A program made the position numbers and the translations under genes. A stretch of 36,342 nucleotides of DNA from Saprospirales bacterium (GTDB lineage Bacteria > Bacteroidota > Bacteroidia > Chitinophagales > Saprospiraceae). The stretch is from positions 1-36,342 of the forward strand of contig JADJBL010000032.1 of the NCBI GenBank assembly GCA_016703765.1. Reading direction: 5' to 3'. The notes below the pieces were generated by a model that saw nothing but the letters and a program-made list of their open reading frames with translations, made no database searches and had not been told where the DNA came from. This document shows, piece by piece, positions 8,235-17,100 of this stretch. Positions within the stretch are counted from its first letter, which is position 1. Every line of letters starts with the position of its first letter.

Positions 8235-9752
8235 TTACTCTACGTCCCACCATACTCTGGTGGACATCTTGTCCGGGCCTCCGAGCAGATTTACGCCTTC
8301 GGCATAATTCGCCGCATTCTGCGTTTGCTCGTTGGTGGGGTAGGTCAGGCGCAAAGGAGCTACGTTGCCTCCTACATCGCCGGTTGCTCCGTCAACCGGA
8401 GCTTCCAGGAGGTCGAAGTCGAGGCGGCGCCATTCCGACCAGGCTTCCACGCCTTGCATAAAGAGGGCGATCCACTTCTGAATGCCGATCTTCTGCTTGT
8501 AGTCGCCAGGGGCCGAGGCATAAGCCACGTTGGTCTGTGCCAGGTAGTCGGAGATAGCGGTACCGTCGGTGATACCCCACTGGTTCATCGAAGCGGTGAT
8601 ACCGGCGTTGTACCATTCGGCAGCGGTACCGGAAACGTTCCAGCCGCGTTCTTTGGCTTCGGCCAGGATAAAGCACACTTCGGCGTAGTTCATCAGCACC
8701 GCAGGCGCTTCGGGCGCCAGGACGTCGGTAGCGTTAAAACTGGCTGCGCCGGCTACTGCCATAGCGCCGCTGGGCTGGGAATAATCTTCCGGCGCCTCAG
8801 ATGCTGCATTGGCAGGAGATTGACCGAAAGGACGGCCAAGATATTCTCCGCTGTTGACTGCCGGATCGGCAAAAGCGATTACCCTCGGGTCGTTGCGGGT
8901 ACCCAGCGCCTTGTCGATGAGGATGTTGCTCAGGCAGAAGTCTGCATTTCCGCGCTCGACGCGATCCTGGTTGAGCGGGTTGTTGTTCGGGGAAGCAGAC
9001 AGGTAGGTGAACATGGCGTTGTCGCTATTGTCGCCAAAAGCGTCGGCATACGATCCTTCCACCGCTTGCTGTGCAAGGCCGCCATTTGCATCGGCCATGC
9101 GCATACCCAAACGCAGAATGAGGGAAGCGGCGAGTTTTTTCCACTTGCCCATATCGCCGCCGTAAATGATATCGGAAGCGCCAAATCCATCAGCGCTGTC
9201 ATCGATGTCGGCTTTCGCTTTTTCCAGACGGCCCAGCAGGGAAACGTAAATAGACTCCTGGGAATCGTACTTGGGCGTGCGGTTTTCCGAGCCCTTCAGC
9301 GCCTCGGTGTAAGGCACGGGGCCCCACACGTCGGTTACGTACTGATACACCCAGCATTCGAGGATCTCTGCAACGGCCACTTTGTTGACGCCGCTCGCCA
9401 AAGCAGCTTCATCGCTGGCTTTCACGAGTTCTTTCACTTCCTCCAGGTCGATGAGGGCGCGATGGTAGTAATATCCGAAATACTGGTTGATGACGCCCTG
9501 ACGGAAAGTGTACTGGCTTTCATCCGAGTAGTTATTCTGTGCCCACTGCTGGGACACGAGCAGGCCGAAACGGCCATTCATCCATTCGTCCCAGATGTCG
9601 TCGGCCAGCGCATTTTGAGCGCCGGTGAGCAGATAGTCGGCCGGCACAAGGCTGGGGTTGTTCGGGTCGACGTTGATGTCGCCGAAGTTATCCCCGCAGG
9701 AAACCGCGCCTAACATGAAAAGAGTGAGAATTAATAATTTATGCTTTTTCAT
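8235..9752 (-). CDS. SusD/RagB-family outer membrane lipoprotein
   Basis: 505 residues. The lipoprotein signal MKKHKLLILTLFMLGAVSC has its lipobox cysteine at C19. The body is rich in SusD features: DPNNPSLVPADYLLTGAQN near the start, the TPR-like helices, and the GTRNDPR and NYAEVCFILAEA segments. It most resembles the SusD-like subgroup that pairs with peptide or general nutrient transporters rather than classical starch SusD, but the ligand cannot be inferred. It follows its SusC partner by 44 bp on the same strand and would form the lid of that transporter on the cell surface. No glycoside hydrolase or peptidase lies nearby. Confidence 0.92.
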   Translation of the reverse strand: MKKHKLLILTLFMLGAVSCGDNFGDINVDPNNPSLVPADYLLTGAQNALADDIWDEWMNGRFGLLVSQQWAQNNYSDESQYTFRQGVINQYFGYYYHRALIDLEEVKELVKASDEAALASGVNKVAVAEILECWVYQYVTDVWGPVPYTEALKGSENRTPKYDSQESIYVSLLGRLEKAKADIDDSADGFGASDIIYGGDMGKWKKLAASLILRLGMRMADANGGLAQQAVEGSYADAFGDNSDNAMFTYLSASPNNNPLNQDRVERGNADFCLSNILIDKALGTRNDPRVIAFADPAVNSGEYLGRPFGQSPANAASEAPEDYSQPSGAMAVAGAASFNATDVLAPEAPAVLMNYAEVCFILAEAKERGWNVSGTAAEWYNAGITASMNQWGITDGTAISDYLAQTNVAYASAPGDYKQKIGIQKWIALFMQGVEAWSEWRRLDFDLLEAPVDGATGDVGGNVAPLRLTYPTNEQTQNAANYAEGVNLLGGPDKMSTRVWWDVE

Positions 9753-9796
9753 AATCAGTGTCTACGTTTAAAATTAAAAAATCAATCCAAACAGGC

Positions 9797-12700
9797 TTAG
9801 AACTTGAGGTTGAGGTTCACCCCGATCGAACGGGTCGTAAAGCCCTGGCCACCTTCCAGGCCCTGGATGTTGGTTGCGCTGATCGCTCCATCCGGGTCGA
9901 TATGCGGGATGTTCTTGGAGAGGATCGCAAGGTTGCGGCCCACTATAGAAATCCTCAAATCCTGAATTCTGTTGTTGAACAGGCTCTTCGGGAAAGTATA
10001 CCCGATGCTGGCTTCGCGGAACTTGATGAAACTGCCGTCGTACACGTCAGCTGCACCGATGGTGTAGCCGCCATTCAGGAAGAAGTGATCTTGTGCTGCG
10101 ATGTTCGCAGCATTGTCCGTACCGGTAGATTCATAGACCTCGTCGCCAAGTACATCAGGGTCGCCTTCGTCGGCAATGATCGGGTTTCCTTCCGGATCGA
10201 AAGAAGCGAGCACGCCTTCCACGACGATACCGTCTTCGCGGATGCCGTTCTCAGCAGTCTCGGCCAGCAAGCCGGAGTATTTGCCCCATACATTGGTCAG
10301 GGAGAAAATATCGCCGCCTTTGCGGAAGTCGAAGAATGCAGACACGAAGAATCCTTTAAACGTAAAGGTGTTGGTCAAACCACCCGTGAAGTCGGGCAGC
10401 ACGTTACCGATCGGAACAACGGTCGCGGTGTGCAGGTAGAAGCCGTCGGCATCGGTGAGTTTGTTGCCGGCATCGTCGTACAGGAAGTCGTAGCCGAGGA
10501 TGGTACCAAAGGGCTCGCCTTCGAATGCGTTAAGAGAAACGGCAAACGGGGCGTTGATGATCGGCAGGTTGGTCAGCGTCGGGTCGTCGGCGTTCAGGTC
10601 GACGATCGTGTTGGTATTTCTGCCGAGGTTGAACATGATGTCCCAGGTAAAGTCCTTGGTGCGAACGGGCACGAGGTCGAGAGAGACTTCAAAACCGCTG
10701 TTGGTGATCTCCCCTGCATTGATAAACTGGCGGGTATAGCCCGTGGTCGGGGTCGTGCCGAGCGGAATGATCTGGTTGGTGGTTTTACCGGAATAGTAGG
10801 TAAGGTCCAGACCGATGCGGTCGCGCAGGAAGCGCAGGTCGAGGCCCGCTTCGATGGAAGTGGTCAGCTCGGATTGCAGTTCGCTGTTGTTTTTGGTATC
10901 GGGAACCGTGTAGCTCGGGAGCGCGCCGAAGTTGGTAGCTACGGTCAGGTCGGTCCGGACGCTCCCCTGATACACGTCGTATACGTTGTAGGGGTTGGTA
11001 TCGTTACCCACTTGACCCCATGCGAGACGAAGCTTGCCGAAGGAGAAAGCGTCGGAGGAGAAGAACTCGCTAAATACAAATCCCAGCGAAGCGGAGGGAT
11101 AGAAGTAGCTGTTGTTGGCATCCGGCAGGGTCGAAGACCAGTCGTTACGAGCGGTCAGGTCGAGGTACAGGAAGTTGCTGAAACCCAGGGTGGCGCCTCC
11201 GAAGACGGAGTTGATTTCCCTTTCGGTCAGGGTATTGGTAATGGTCGGACGACCCACAGAGTTTTGCAGGCGATAGAGGCCCGGCACGCTCAGACCGCCT
11301 ACGGTTTGGCCGAAGGTGCGGTTGATGCTCTGCCAGCGCTTGTTGCCCCCTGCGAACACGGAGAGGGACAGGTTGTCGCCAAAATACTTATCAGCTCTTA
11401 CGATAAGGTCCGCGTTGGTTTCCTTGACGTTGTAGGTATCCTCGATGTACTGGGAGGTACCGACACTGCCCACGGCGATGCGCTCCTGGCGACGCTCGGT
11501 ATAGAAGTCGTTCAGCAGGCGTCCCGTAATGGTCAGCCAGGACAGCGGCTTATAGGTAAGACCTGCGTTGCCGAACATGCGGTCGCGGGCATCGTTCTGA
11601 TAGTTTTCGTAAACGATCCAGTACGGGTTGTCCCAGTATTGCGGATTGCCGTTGGTCGCGCTGATCCGGTTCCAGGTGCGCTGGCTTCCGTCGGGATTTT
11701 TGTATTGCTCCAGATCGGAGAAACGCAGGTGGCGGTGCCACCACTGGTTGAACATCTGCGACACGTTCCGGCCGGCAGCTCCATCGTAGCCCGTTCCGGG
11801 GCGTCCGGTAACCGCGTTGCCCACGTAGTTCACGCCGATGAAGGCCTGGACTTTTTCGCTCAGGTTGAGCGTACCGTTGAAAGAGATCGTGTTCCTGTCC
11901 AGCTTGCTGTTGGGAACATATCCTTTTTGGTCGAGGCGGTTGAGAGACAGGCGGAAAGTACCCAGGTCGTTGCCGCCTTCAAAAGCCAGGTTGTAGCTTT
12001 GGGTTACGCCCGTTTCGAAGAATTCGAGCGGGTTGCCTTCGTTGCCTTCCCACTGGCGGGAAACGCCGTAATTAGCCGTATCCCACTCATCCCAGGAGTT
12101 CCAGTCGCGGAAATTGAGGTGGTCTGCGTTGGCGCCAAAGCCATTGAAGAAGCTGTAGCGGCTTTGTCCCGAACCGAAAGCCAGCCCGGCCAGGTGGTCG
12201 AAATGCTCATCGGTGCTGGTGGCAAATGCCGTACCGAAACTTTCATCCACGCCGTAGAAAGGCACCAGGTCGAACGAATTCCAAACGCCTACGGTATCGC
12301 CTGCGGAGTTGTATTGAACGTAAGGAACATCGTAATGCCCCGAGGCATCGGAATAACCGAAAGGACGAAGGTCCACCCCTCCACCGTATTGGTTCTGGTA
12401 TTCGGGATGGAAAGCGACTTTGTCGAAAGTGATGGAGGAATTAAAGGAAATGCCGAGGCCTCTTCCTTTACCGCCTTTTTTGGTGGTGATCATGATGACA
12501 CCGTTGGCTCCGCGCGAGCCGTAAAGCGCCGCAGCGGCCTGACCCTTCAACACGCTGATGTTGTCGATGTCTTCGGGGTTGATGTCCTGAATGGTATTTC
12601 CATAATCGTATCCTCCACCGCCGCGAGCCTGGTTGTTGGTGGTAAAGTTGGAGTTATCCATGGGGATACCGTCCACTACGAACAAGGGCTGGTTGTTGCC

Positions 12701-13213
12701 GCTGATCGATTTGATACCGCGGATGGTGACACGCGAGGAGCCACCGAGGTTTCCGGAGCTACCTACGACGGTTACCCCTGCGGCACGGCCGGCGAGGAAG
12801 TTGACCATGTTGGCATCCCGAACATTGGTGAGTTCTGCGCCGTCCACCTCATCGACGGAGTAGCCCAGAGAGCGCTCTTCGCGGGTGATACCAAGGGCGG
12901 TGACCACAGCAGTTTCCAGGGTTACCCCTTCCTGCATCACCACGTCGACGACGTTGGAAGCGCCGAGCGCTACTTCTAAGGTCTCGAAACCGGTGTAGCT
13001 AAAAACAAGGGCGCCGGTTCCGCCGGGAACCTGGATGGAATAGGTTCCATCCACCTCGGTAACCGTACCGCTGGTGGTCCCTTTAGCCAAAATGTTGGCG
13101 CCGATCAGGGCATCCCCATTTTGGTCGGTAACTTTTCCCGTCACTGTTCGCTGTCCGAGCAAAGCGCCGGCTGAGAACAACAGGAGGGAGAAAAAAATGG
13201 CAAATTTTTTCAT
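9797..13213 (-). CDS. SusC/RagA-family TonB-dependent transporter
   Basis: 1138 residues. A signal peptide (MKKFAIFFSLLLFSAGALLG) is followed by a carboxypeptidase-regulatory-like domain (about 22-95: TVTGKVTDQNGDALIGANI), then the plug domain (about 105-240) with the SusC hallmarks GRAAGVTV, VTIRGIKSISGNNQPLFVVDG and NPEDIDNISVLKGQAAAALYGSRGAN (each spread over the plug). The remaining 900 residues are a 22-strand-type barrel ending in the outer membrane signature LNLKF. It imports a ligand captured by the downstream SusD-like protein using TonB-ExbBD energy. It is preceded by more than 400 bp without a gene, where its promoter must lie; no convincing TAnnTTTG was found there on the minus strand. 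Confidence 0.95.
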   Translation of the reverse strand: MKKFAIFFSLLLFSAGALLGQRTVTGKVTDQNGDALIGANILAKGTTSGTVTEVDGTYSIQVPGGTGALVFSYTGFETLEVALGASNVVDVVMQEGVTLETAVVTALGITREERSLGYSVDEVDGAELTNVRDANMVNFLAGRAAGVTVVGSSGNLGGSSRVTIRGIKSISGNNQPLFVVDGIPMDNSNFTTNNQARGGGGYDYGNTIQDINPEDIDNISVLKGQAAAALYGSRGANGVIMITTKKGGKGRGLGISFNSSITFDKVAFHPEYQNQYGGGVDLRPFGYSDASGHYDVPYVQYNSAGDTVGVWNSFDLVPFYGVDESFGTAFATSTDEHFDHLAGLAFGSGQSRYSFFNGFGANADHLNFRDWNSWDEWDTANYGVSRQWEGNEGNPLEFFETGVTQSYNLAFEGGNDLGTFRLSLNRLDQKGYVPNSKLDRNTISFNGTLNLSEKVQAFIGVNYVGNAVTGRPGTGYDGAAGRNVSQMFNQWWHRHLRFSDLEQYKNPDGSQRTWNRISATNGNPQYWDNPYWIVYENYQNDARDRMFGNAGLTYKPLSWLTITGRLLNDFYTERRQERIAVGSVGTSQYIEDTYNVKETNADLIVRADKYFGDNLSLSVFAGGNKRWQSINRTFGQTVGGLSVPGLYRLQNSVGRPTITNTLTEREINSVFGGATLGFSNFLYLDLTARNDWSSTLPDANNSYFYPSASLGFVFSEFFSSDAFSFGKLRLAWGQVGNDTNPYNVYDVYQGSVRTDLTVATNFGALPSYTVPDTKNNSELQSELTTSIEAGLDLRFLRDRIGLDLTYYSGKTTNQIIPLGTTPTTGYTRQFINAGEITNSGFEVSLDLVPVRTKDFTWDIMFNLGRNTNTIVDLNADDPTLTNLPIINAPFAVSLNAFEGEPFGTILGYDFLYDDAGNKLTDADGFYLHTATVVPIGNVLPDFTGGLTNTFTFKGFFVSAFFDFRKGGDIFSLTNVWGKYSGLLAETAENGIREDGIVVEGVLASFDPEGNPIIADEGDPDVLGDEVYESTGTDNAANIAAQDHFFLNGGYTIGAADVYDGSFIKFREASIGYTFPKSLFNNRIQDLRISIVGRNLAILSKNIPHIDPDGAISATNIQGLEGGQGFTTRSIGVNLNLKF

Positions 13214-13262
13214 AATAAGTTCTGTTTAGTGTACTAATTTGAGCATATTAATTGTGGAAAAG

Positions 13263-13298
13263 AATGCCGTACAGGAAGGCATGCGCCTGAGGAGGCGT
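13263..13298 (-). other. Small hairpins in the susC-like leader region
   Basis: Two adjacent short stems, ATGCC/GGCAT (13264-13268 with 13278-13282) and GCGCCT/AGGCGT (13283-13288 with 13293-13298, one G-T pair), lie 50-85 bp upstream of the SusC-like start and would be in its mRNA leader. The remaining sequence from 13299 to 13601 shows only A/T-rich tracts and no recognisable gene. Confidence 0.4.
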
Positions 13299-13601
13299 TG
13301 CAGGGGCCGGGAGGCTCCATAGATCTTTGGATTGGAAGTCTCAGGTTTCTCTTGTGTGGTTTGTTCATGCGGTTTTGTGTAACCCTTTACTCCGTTGAAT
13401 GAATCGACTGGAGACCGACAAAAACAGTTAAATGTAAGGTTTTTTAGAAAAAAACCAACAAAATTTTATTTCAACCAGATGTTCCCCCGAAAAAAACACT
13501 TTTTTGGGCCTTTTGGTAGAACGATACTCGTATGAATGAAGCTGCCTTGTTAAGGAGAAAAAATAAGAGGTAATTTTTTTGAATTCTTTCGGGCTTGGCA
13601 G

Positions 13602-13632
13602 TTGAATAAACTCCCGAATATCCTTACTTTTG
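13602..13632 (+). promoter_or_regulatory. Bacteroidota-type promoter reading toward the tRNAs
   Basis: TTG at 13602-13604 and TACTTTTG at 13625-13632 are 20 bp apart, an exact match to the TTG / TAnnTTTG consensus. No gene starts within 160 bp; the next feature on this strand is tRNA-Val at 13799. The start of transcription would be at about 13638, inside the palindrome that follows. Confidence 0.65.
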
Positions 13633-13634
13633 CA

Positions 13635-13660
13635 TCCGCCTTCGCAAATGCTTCGGCGGA
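13635..13660. repeat. 26-base palindromic repeat, copy 2
   Basis: TCCGCC and GGCGGA flank TTCGCAAATGCTTC. It starts 3 bp after the -7 box, so the predicted transcript would begin with it. Same family as 5320-5345 and 13918-13963. Confidence 0.7.
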
Positions 13661-13696
13661 CGCTGTCCGCTACCACTTATGCACAGGCTTTAAATT

Positions 13697-13714
13697 GCCT
13701 TTGAAAGAAAAGGC
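13697..13714 (+). other. Hairpin in the tRNA leader
   Basis: GCCTTT-GAAAGA-AAAGGC forms a 6-bp stem with a 6-base loop, between the promoter at 13602 and tRNA-Val. Confidence 0.5.
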
Positions 13715-13724
13715 CATTTAGAAA

Positions 13725-13790
13725 GTTATTAAGGTAATGAGGTAATAAGTTTTTGATAGCAATAACTTATTACCTTATTAACTCAATAAC
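13725..13790. repeat. 27-bp AT-rich inverted repeat before tRNA-Val
   Basis: Arms 13725-13751 and 13764-13790 pair with three mismatches around a 12-base loop. Each arm is a chain of TTATTA and GGTAAT-like units. It ends 8 bp before the tRNA. Confidence 0.65.
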
Positions 13791-13798
13791 TAAACACA

Positions 13799-13873
13799 GG
13801 GTGATTAGCTCAGTTGGTTCAGAGCACTGCTTTGACAGAGCAGGGGTCAGCAGTTCGAGTCTGCTATCACCCA
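13799..13873 (+). tRNA. tRNA-Val (anticodon GAC)
   Basis: Full cloverleaf. Acceptor GGGTGAT pairs with ATCACCC and the discriminator is A. The D arm is GCTC/GAGC, the anticodon stem CTGCT/AGCAG with loop TTGACAG (anticodon GAC), and the T stem AGCAG/CTGCT with loop TTCGAGT. CCA is not encoded. Anticodon and T stems have the same sequence in opposite order. Confidence 0.96.
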
Positions 13874-13874
13874 C

Positions 13875-13963
13875 TCGCCTTCGCCGAAGCTCCGAACGAA
13901 GTGAGGAGCGCAGGCGATCCGCCTTCGCTAAACCTGCCTGCCGGCAGGCAGGGCTTCGGCGGA
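13875..13963. repeat. Two hairpins behind tRNA-Val, the second a palindrome inside a palindrome
   Basis: Hairpin 1 (13875-13917) has outer stem TCGCCT/AGGCGA and inner stem GCTCC/GGAGC. Hairpin 2 (13918-13963) is the 26-base palindrome family split after TTCGCTAAA by a perfect 20-base palindrome at 13933-13952 (CCTGCCTGCC plus its reverse complement), then resuming with GCTTC and GGCGGA. Confidence 0.75.
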
Positions 13964-13987
13964 CGGAGTCAGTTTTTTACACCATTT

Positions 13988-14061
13988 CGGGGTGTAGCTC
14001 AGCCCGGTAGAGTACGCGTCTGGGGGGCGTGTGGTCGCAAGTTCGAATCTTGTCACCCCGA
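13988..14061 (+). tRNA. tRNA-Pro (anticodon GGG)
   Basis: Cloverleaf with acceptor CGGGGTG/CACCCCG, discriminator A, D stem GCTC/GAGT and loop with CCCGGTA. The anticodon loop is CTGGGGG (anticodon GGG) on a stem with wobble pairs. The T arm is GCAAG-TTCGAAT-CTTGT. CCA is not encoded. It follows tRNA-Val by 114 bp and is probably on the same transcript. Confidence 0.93.
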
Positions 14062-14064
14062 CTC

Positions 14065-14105
14065 GACCGCCAAAGCTCCGAGCATAGCGAGGAGCGACGG
14101 CGGTC
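14065..14105. repeat. Hairpin behind tRNA-Pro
   Basis: Outer stem GACCGCC/GGCGGTC (14065-14071 with 14099-14105) and inner stem GCTCC/GGAGC (14075-14079 with 14091-14095). The inner part, AGCTCCGA-N6-GCGAGGAGCG, resembles the hairpins behind both tRNA-Val genes. Confidence 0.65.
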
Positions 14106-14117
14106 AAACTTATTTCC

Positions 14118-14148
14118 AAAGGCCTGTGCGGTTCCTGCACAGGCCTTT
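14118..14148. terminator. Bidirectional terminator between tRNA-Pro and the Nfn-like gene
   Basis: AAAGGCCTGTGC (14118-14129) pairs with GCACAGGCCTTT (14137-14148) around a 7-base loop and is followed by ATTTTTTAT. It ends the plus-strand tRNA unit. On the minus strand it lies 5 bp past the stop of the long oxidoreductase gene and may end the 17-kb cluster. Confidence 0.85.
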
Positions 14149-14153
14149 ATTTT

Positions 14154-17100
14154 TTATGCTTTTTCCAACTGGTGCTCCTCGATGAGGAAGCTCAGCCAGG
14201 AGTTGGTGATCTTCTCCAGCACGCTGTTCTGCTTCAGGCGGGAGTTGAGGTTGGAAAAATCGACCTCGTCCATCAACTGGTCCTGGTTGACGCAGCTGAA
14301 TACAAACTCCTCCTTCCCGGTATCCTTGTTGACGTGGCGCTGCAGGCATTGGGCGCACACCGCTTTCATCATGCACTGCATGGGCGAGTTAATGGAAGCC
14401 ACGCCGGTATGCTCTTCGTTCAGGTAGGGCTTCAATATGCCGTGCCGCGCCTGCGTCACGGCGTTCATCATCCGGTCGGAGCCGATGGCGATGATGCGGC
14501 TGGCATCGCGGAGCGGAATGGGTATTTCCCCCAATTTGCCCTCGGCGTATGCCATCATGGCCTGGATAATGTTGCCGACGAAGGATTTGTCCTGCGGACG
14601 AATGGCTTCGATCGGCTCGCCGGCGTCGACGCTGTACACCACGATGTCGGTGGCGGCTTCGATCTCCTCTCGTTTATAGAAATCCTCTTTCTTCTTGTAG
14701 CCGGCGAAATAGACCACCTTGCTGCCTTGCTCCTTGAAAGCCTTGGCGATGGAGAACAGAACCGCGTTCCCCAGGCCGCCGCCGAGCAACAAGGCCGTGC
14801 TGTTTTCGTCGATCTCGGTCGGCGTGCCAGTCGGACCCATGACCACGACGCGCTGTCCGGGCTTCAGCAGGGAGATCATGCGGGAGCTCGCGCCGACTTC
14901 GAGCGCGATCAGGCCGATCTGGCCCTTTTCCTTGTCCACCCAGGCGCCGGTGAGCGCCAGGCCTTCGATCATGAGCAGGGTATGGTCCACCTTCGGCGAA
15001 TCGACTTCGTAGTTTTGCAGGCGGTAAAACTGCCCGGGGGCAAATTTGCGCGCCGCCATCGGGGCCTCCACCACCAATTCCACGATGGTGGGCGTCAGGC
15101 GTTCGATCCGGACCACGCTGGCCTTCCAATCGGCAGATAATTTTCCGAAAAAGGCGTGCAGTTCGTCCGGGTTATGAGCCGTCCCGATGTGCTCTTTGAA
15201 CAACTCGGCCACCTTTTTATACCCGTTCTTGGCCGATGCCATCGCCTTGACGACGTTGCCCTCGAAAACGGGGTGGTTGTCGCCGTAGTAGGACACAAAT
15301 TTTCCATCCTTTTCATAGGAGGTAAAAAAGCCCGTTTCGCCCTTTTGAGCTTCCACCAGGCTTCCTCCATTGGCAGGGTCGACGGTATAGCTTTTAAAAA
15401 ACTGATCCCATTCGTCCAGCTTGAAGGTATTGGGGGTTTCCCGCTCGTACATGACGTTGGGAACTGTACCGGCGGCTACGATCAGGGTTTTGGCAGGCAC
15501 GCGCACCGGCTCGCCGATGGGTTTCCACTTGCCTTCGATGGGTTCCAGCCGTTCAAATACCATCTCTTTCAGCGCGCCGGACTCATCGGGCACGGCCTCC
15601 AGCGGCGACATTTTTTCCACGAAAACCATCCCCTCCTCGAAGGCCTTGATGATCTCCTCGTGGTTGAGGCGGTAGGCCGGGGCGTCGTTGATCGACTTGC
15701 GGTAATAGATCTGCACCCCGCCCCAGGAGCGGATCAGGGGAATGAAGTTGGGTTTTTCGCCCGCCGATTTAGCCCGTTCCCTTTCGCGTTCGATCTCTTC
15801 GCCGTGTTGCAGGAATGTATGCAGAATGCCGAGTTCTTCCGGGTCGAACATATTATCGACGGCTTCTCGACCGAATTTGGCCACAAGCCGATCGTAGCGT
15901 TGCTTCGTCTTGGAAACCTGCACCGGGTAATACGCCAGCAACTCCGTGGCCGTATCGATGGCGGTCAGACCGCCTCCGATCACGATGGCTGGAAGCTGCA
16001 CCTGCAAATTGGCCATCGAGTCTTTTTTGCCGGCGCCGGTCAATTGCAGCGCCATCAAAAAATCGCTCGCCTTGCGCACCCCGCGGATGAGGTTGTTTTT
16101 CATCGAGACGAAGGTCGGCTTGCCGGCGCCGGCTGCAAGACAAAGATGGTCGAAACCCAGGTCCCAGGCGTCTTCCACCGTCAGGGTGCCGCCGAAGCGA
16201 ATCCCGTCGTAGAGGCGGAATTGGTTCCGGCGGAGCAGGTTCAGGTAGATGACGGTGAGGAAGTTTTTGTCCCAGCGCACGGTGATGCCGTATTCCGAAA
16301 CGCCGCCGAAACCCATGAGCACCCGTTCGTCCAGGCGCTGCTGCATGGCGGCGAAATCGCGCACGGGCTGAAAAGGCGTCTCCTCGTCCCCGATCCATTC
16401 TTTGGAAAGCGGCTCGATCTTCAATCCGTCGATGCCCACCACCCCGAAGCCCTCGTTGAGGAAGTAATGCGCCAGCGAATACCCCGCAGGACCCATGCCC
16501 ACGACGAGTATCTTCTTCCCGTTGTAGGGCAGCGCGTGCGGGCGATGAATATTGAGCGGATTCCAGCGCGTGAGGAGCGAATAGATCTCGAAGCCCCAGG
16601 GAAGGTTCAGCACATCGGTGAGGATGCGGGTCTCCACCTGCGGAATATTGACGGGTTCCTGTTTTTGGTAAATGCAGGCCTTCATGCAATCGTTGCAGAT
16701 CCGGTGCCCGGTGCCCGGACAAAGCGGGTTGTCGATGGTGATGATGGCCAGGGCGCCAATGGTGTCGCCCCTGCTCTGCAGCACGTGCGATTCCGAAATT
16801 TTCTGATCGAGCGGACAGCCCTTGAGCGGATAGCCCAGCGGATTTTTCTTGTACCCTCCGGGGTCGGTGAAGCCCTTGGAGCAGGAGTCCTTGTCGCGCT
16901 CGTGGCAGATGACGCAGTAGTCGACTTCTCCGCTCACTTCCCTGCGGGGGTAGCGTTCGTCGGTCAGGGCGAAGCCGTCGCGGCGCCGGTAATGCGCTTC
17001 GTGGCCCACTTTGTAGTTGGGCACGGGCGTTTCAAACGATTCGAATTCCACCAGGTGATCGAAGTCGATCTTATTTGGGAGCTTGAAGGATATCCACTCG

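Noticed and set aside
9758..12979. 1073-codon open frame on the plus strand
   Set aside because: It is entirely antisense to the SusC-like gene, which has a signal peptide, plug and barrel signatures. The antisense product has no recognisable domain and owes its length to GC-rich codon bias.
13428..13676. 82-codon frame on the minus strand
   Set aside because: Low-complexity AT-rich intergenic sequence overlapping the tRNA promoter; no domain and no upstream signal.
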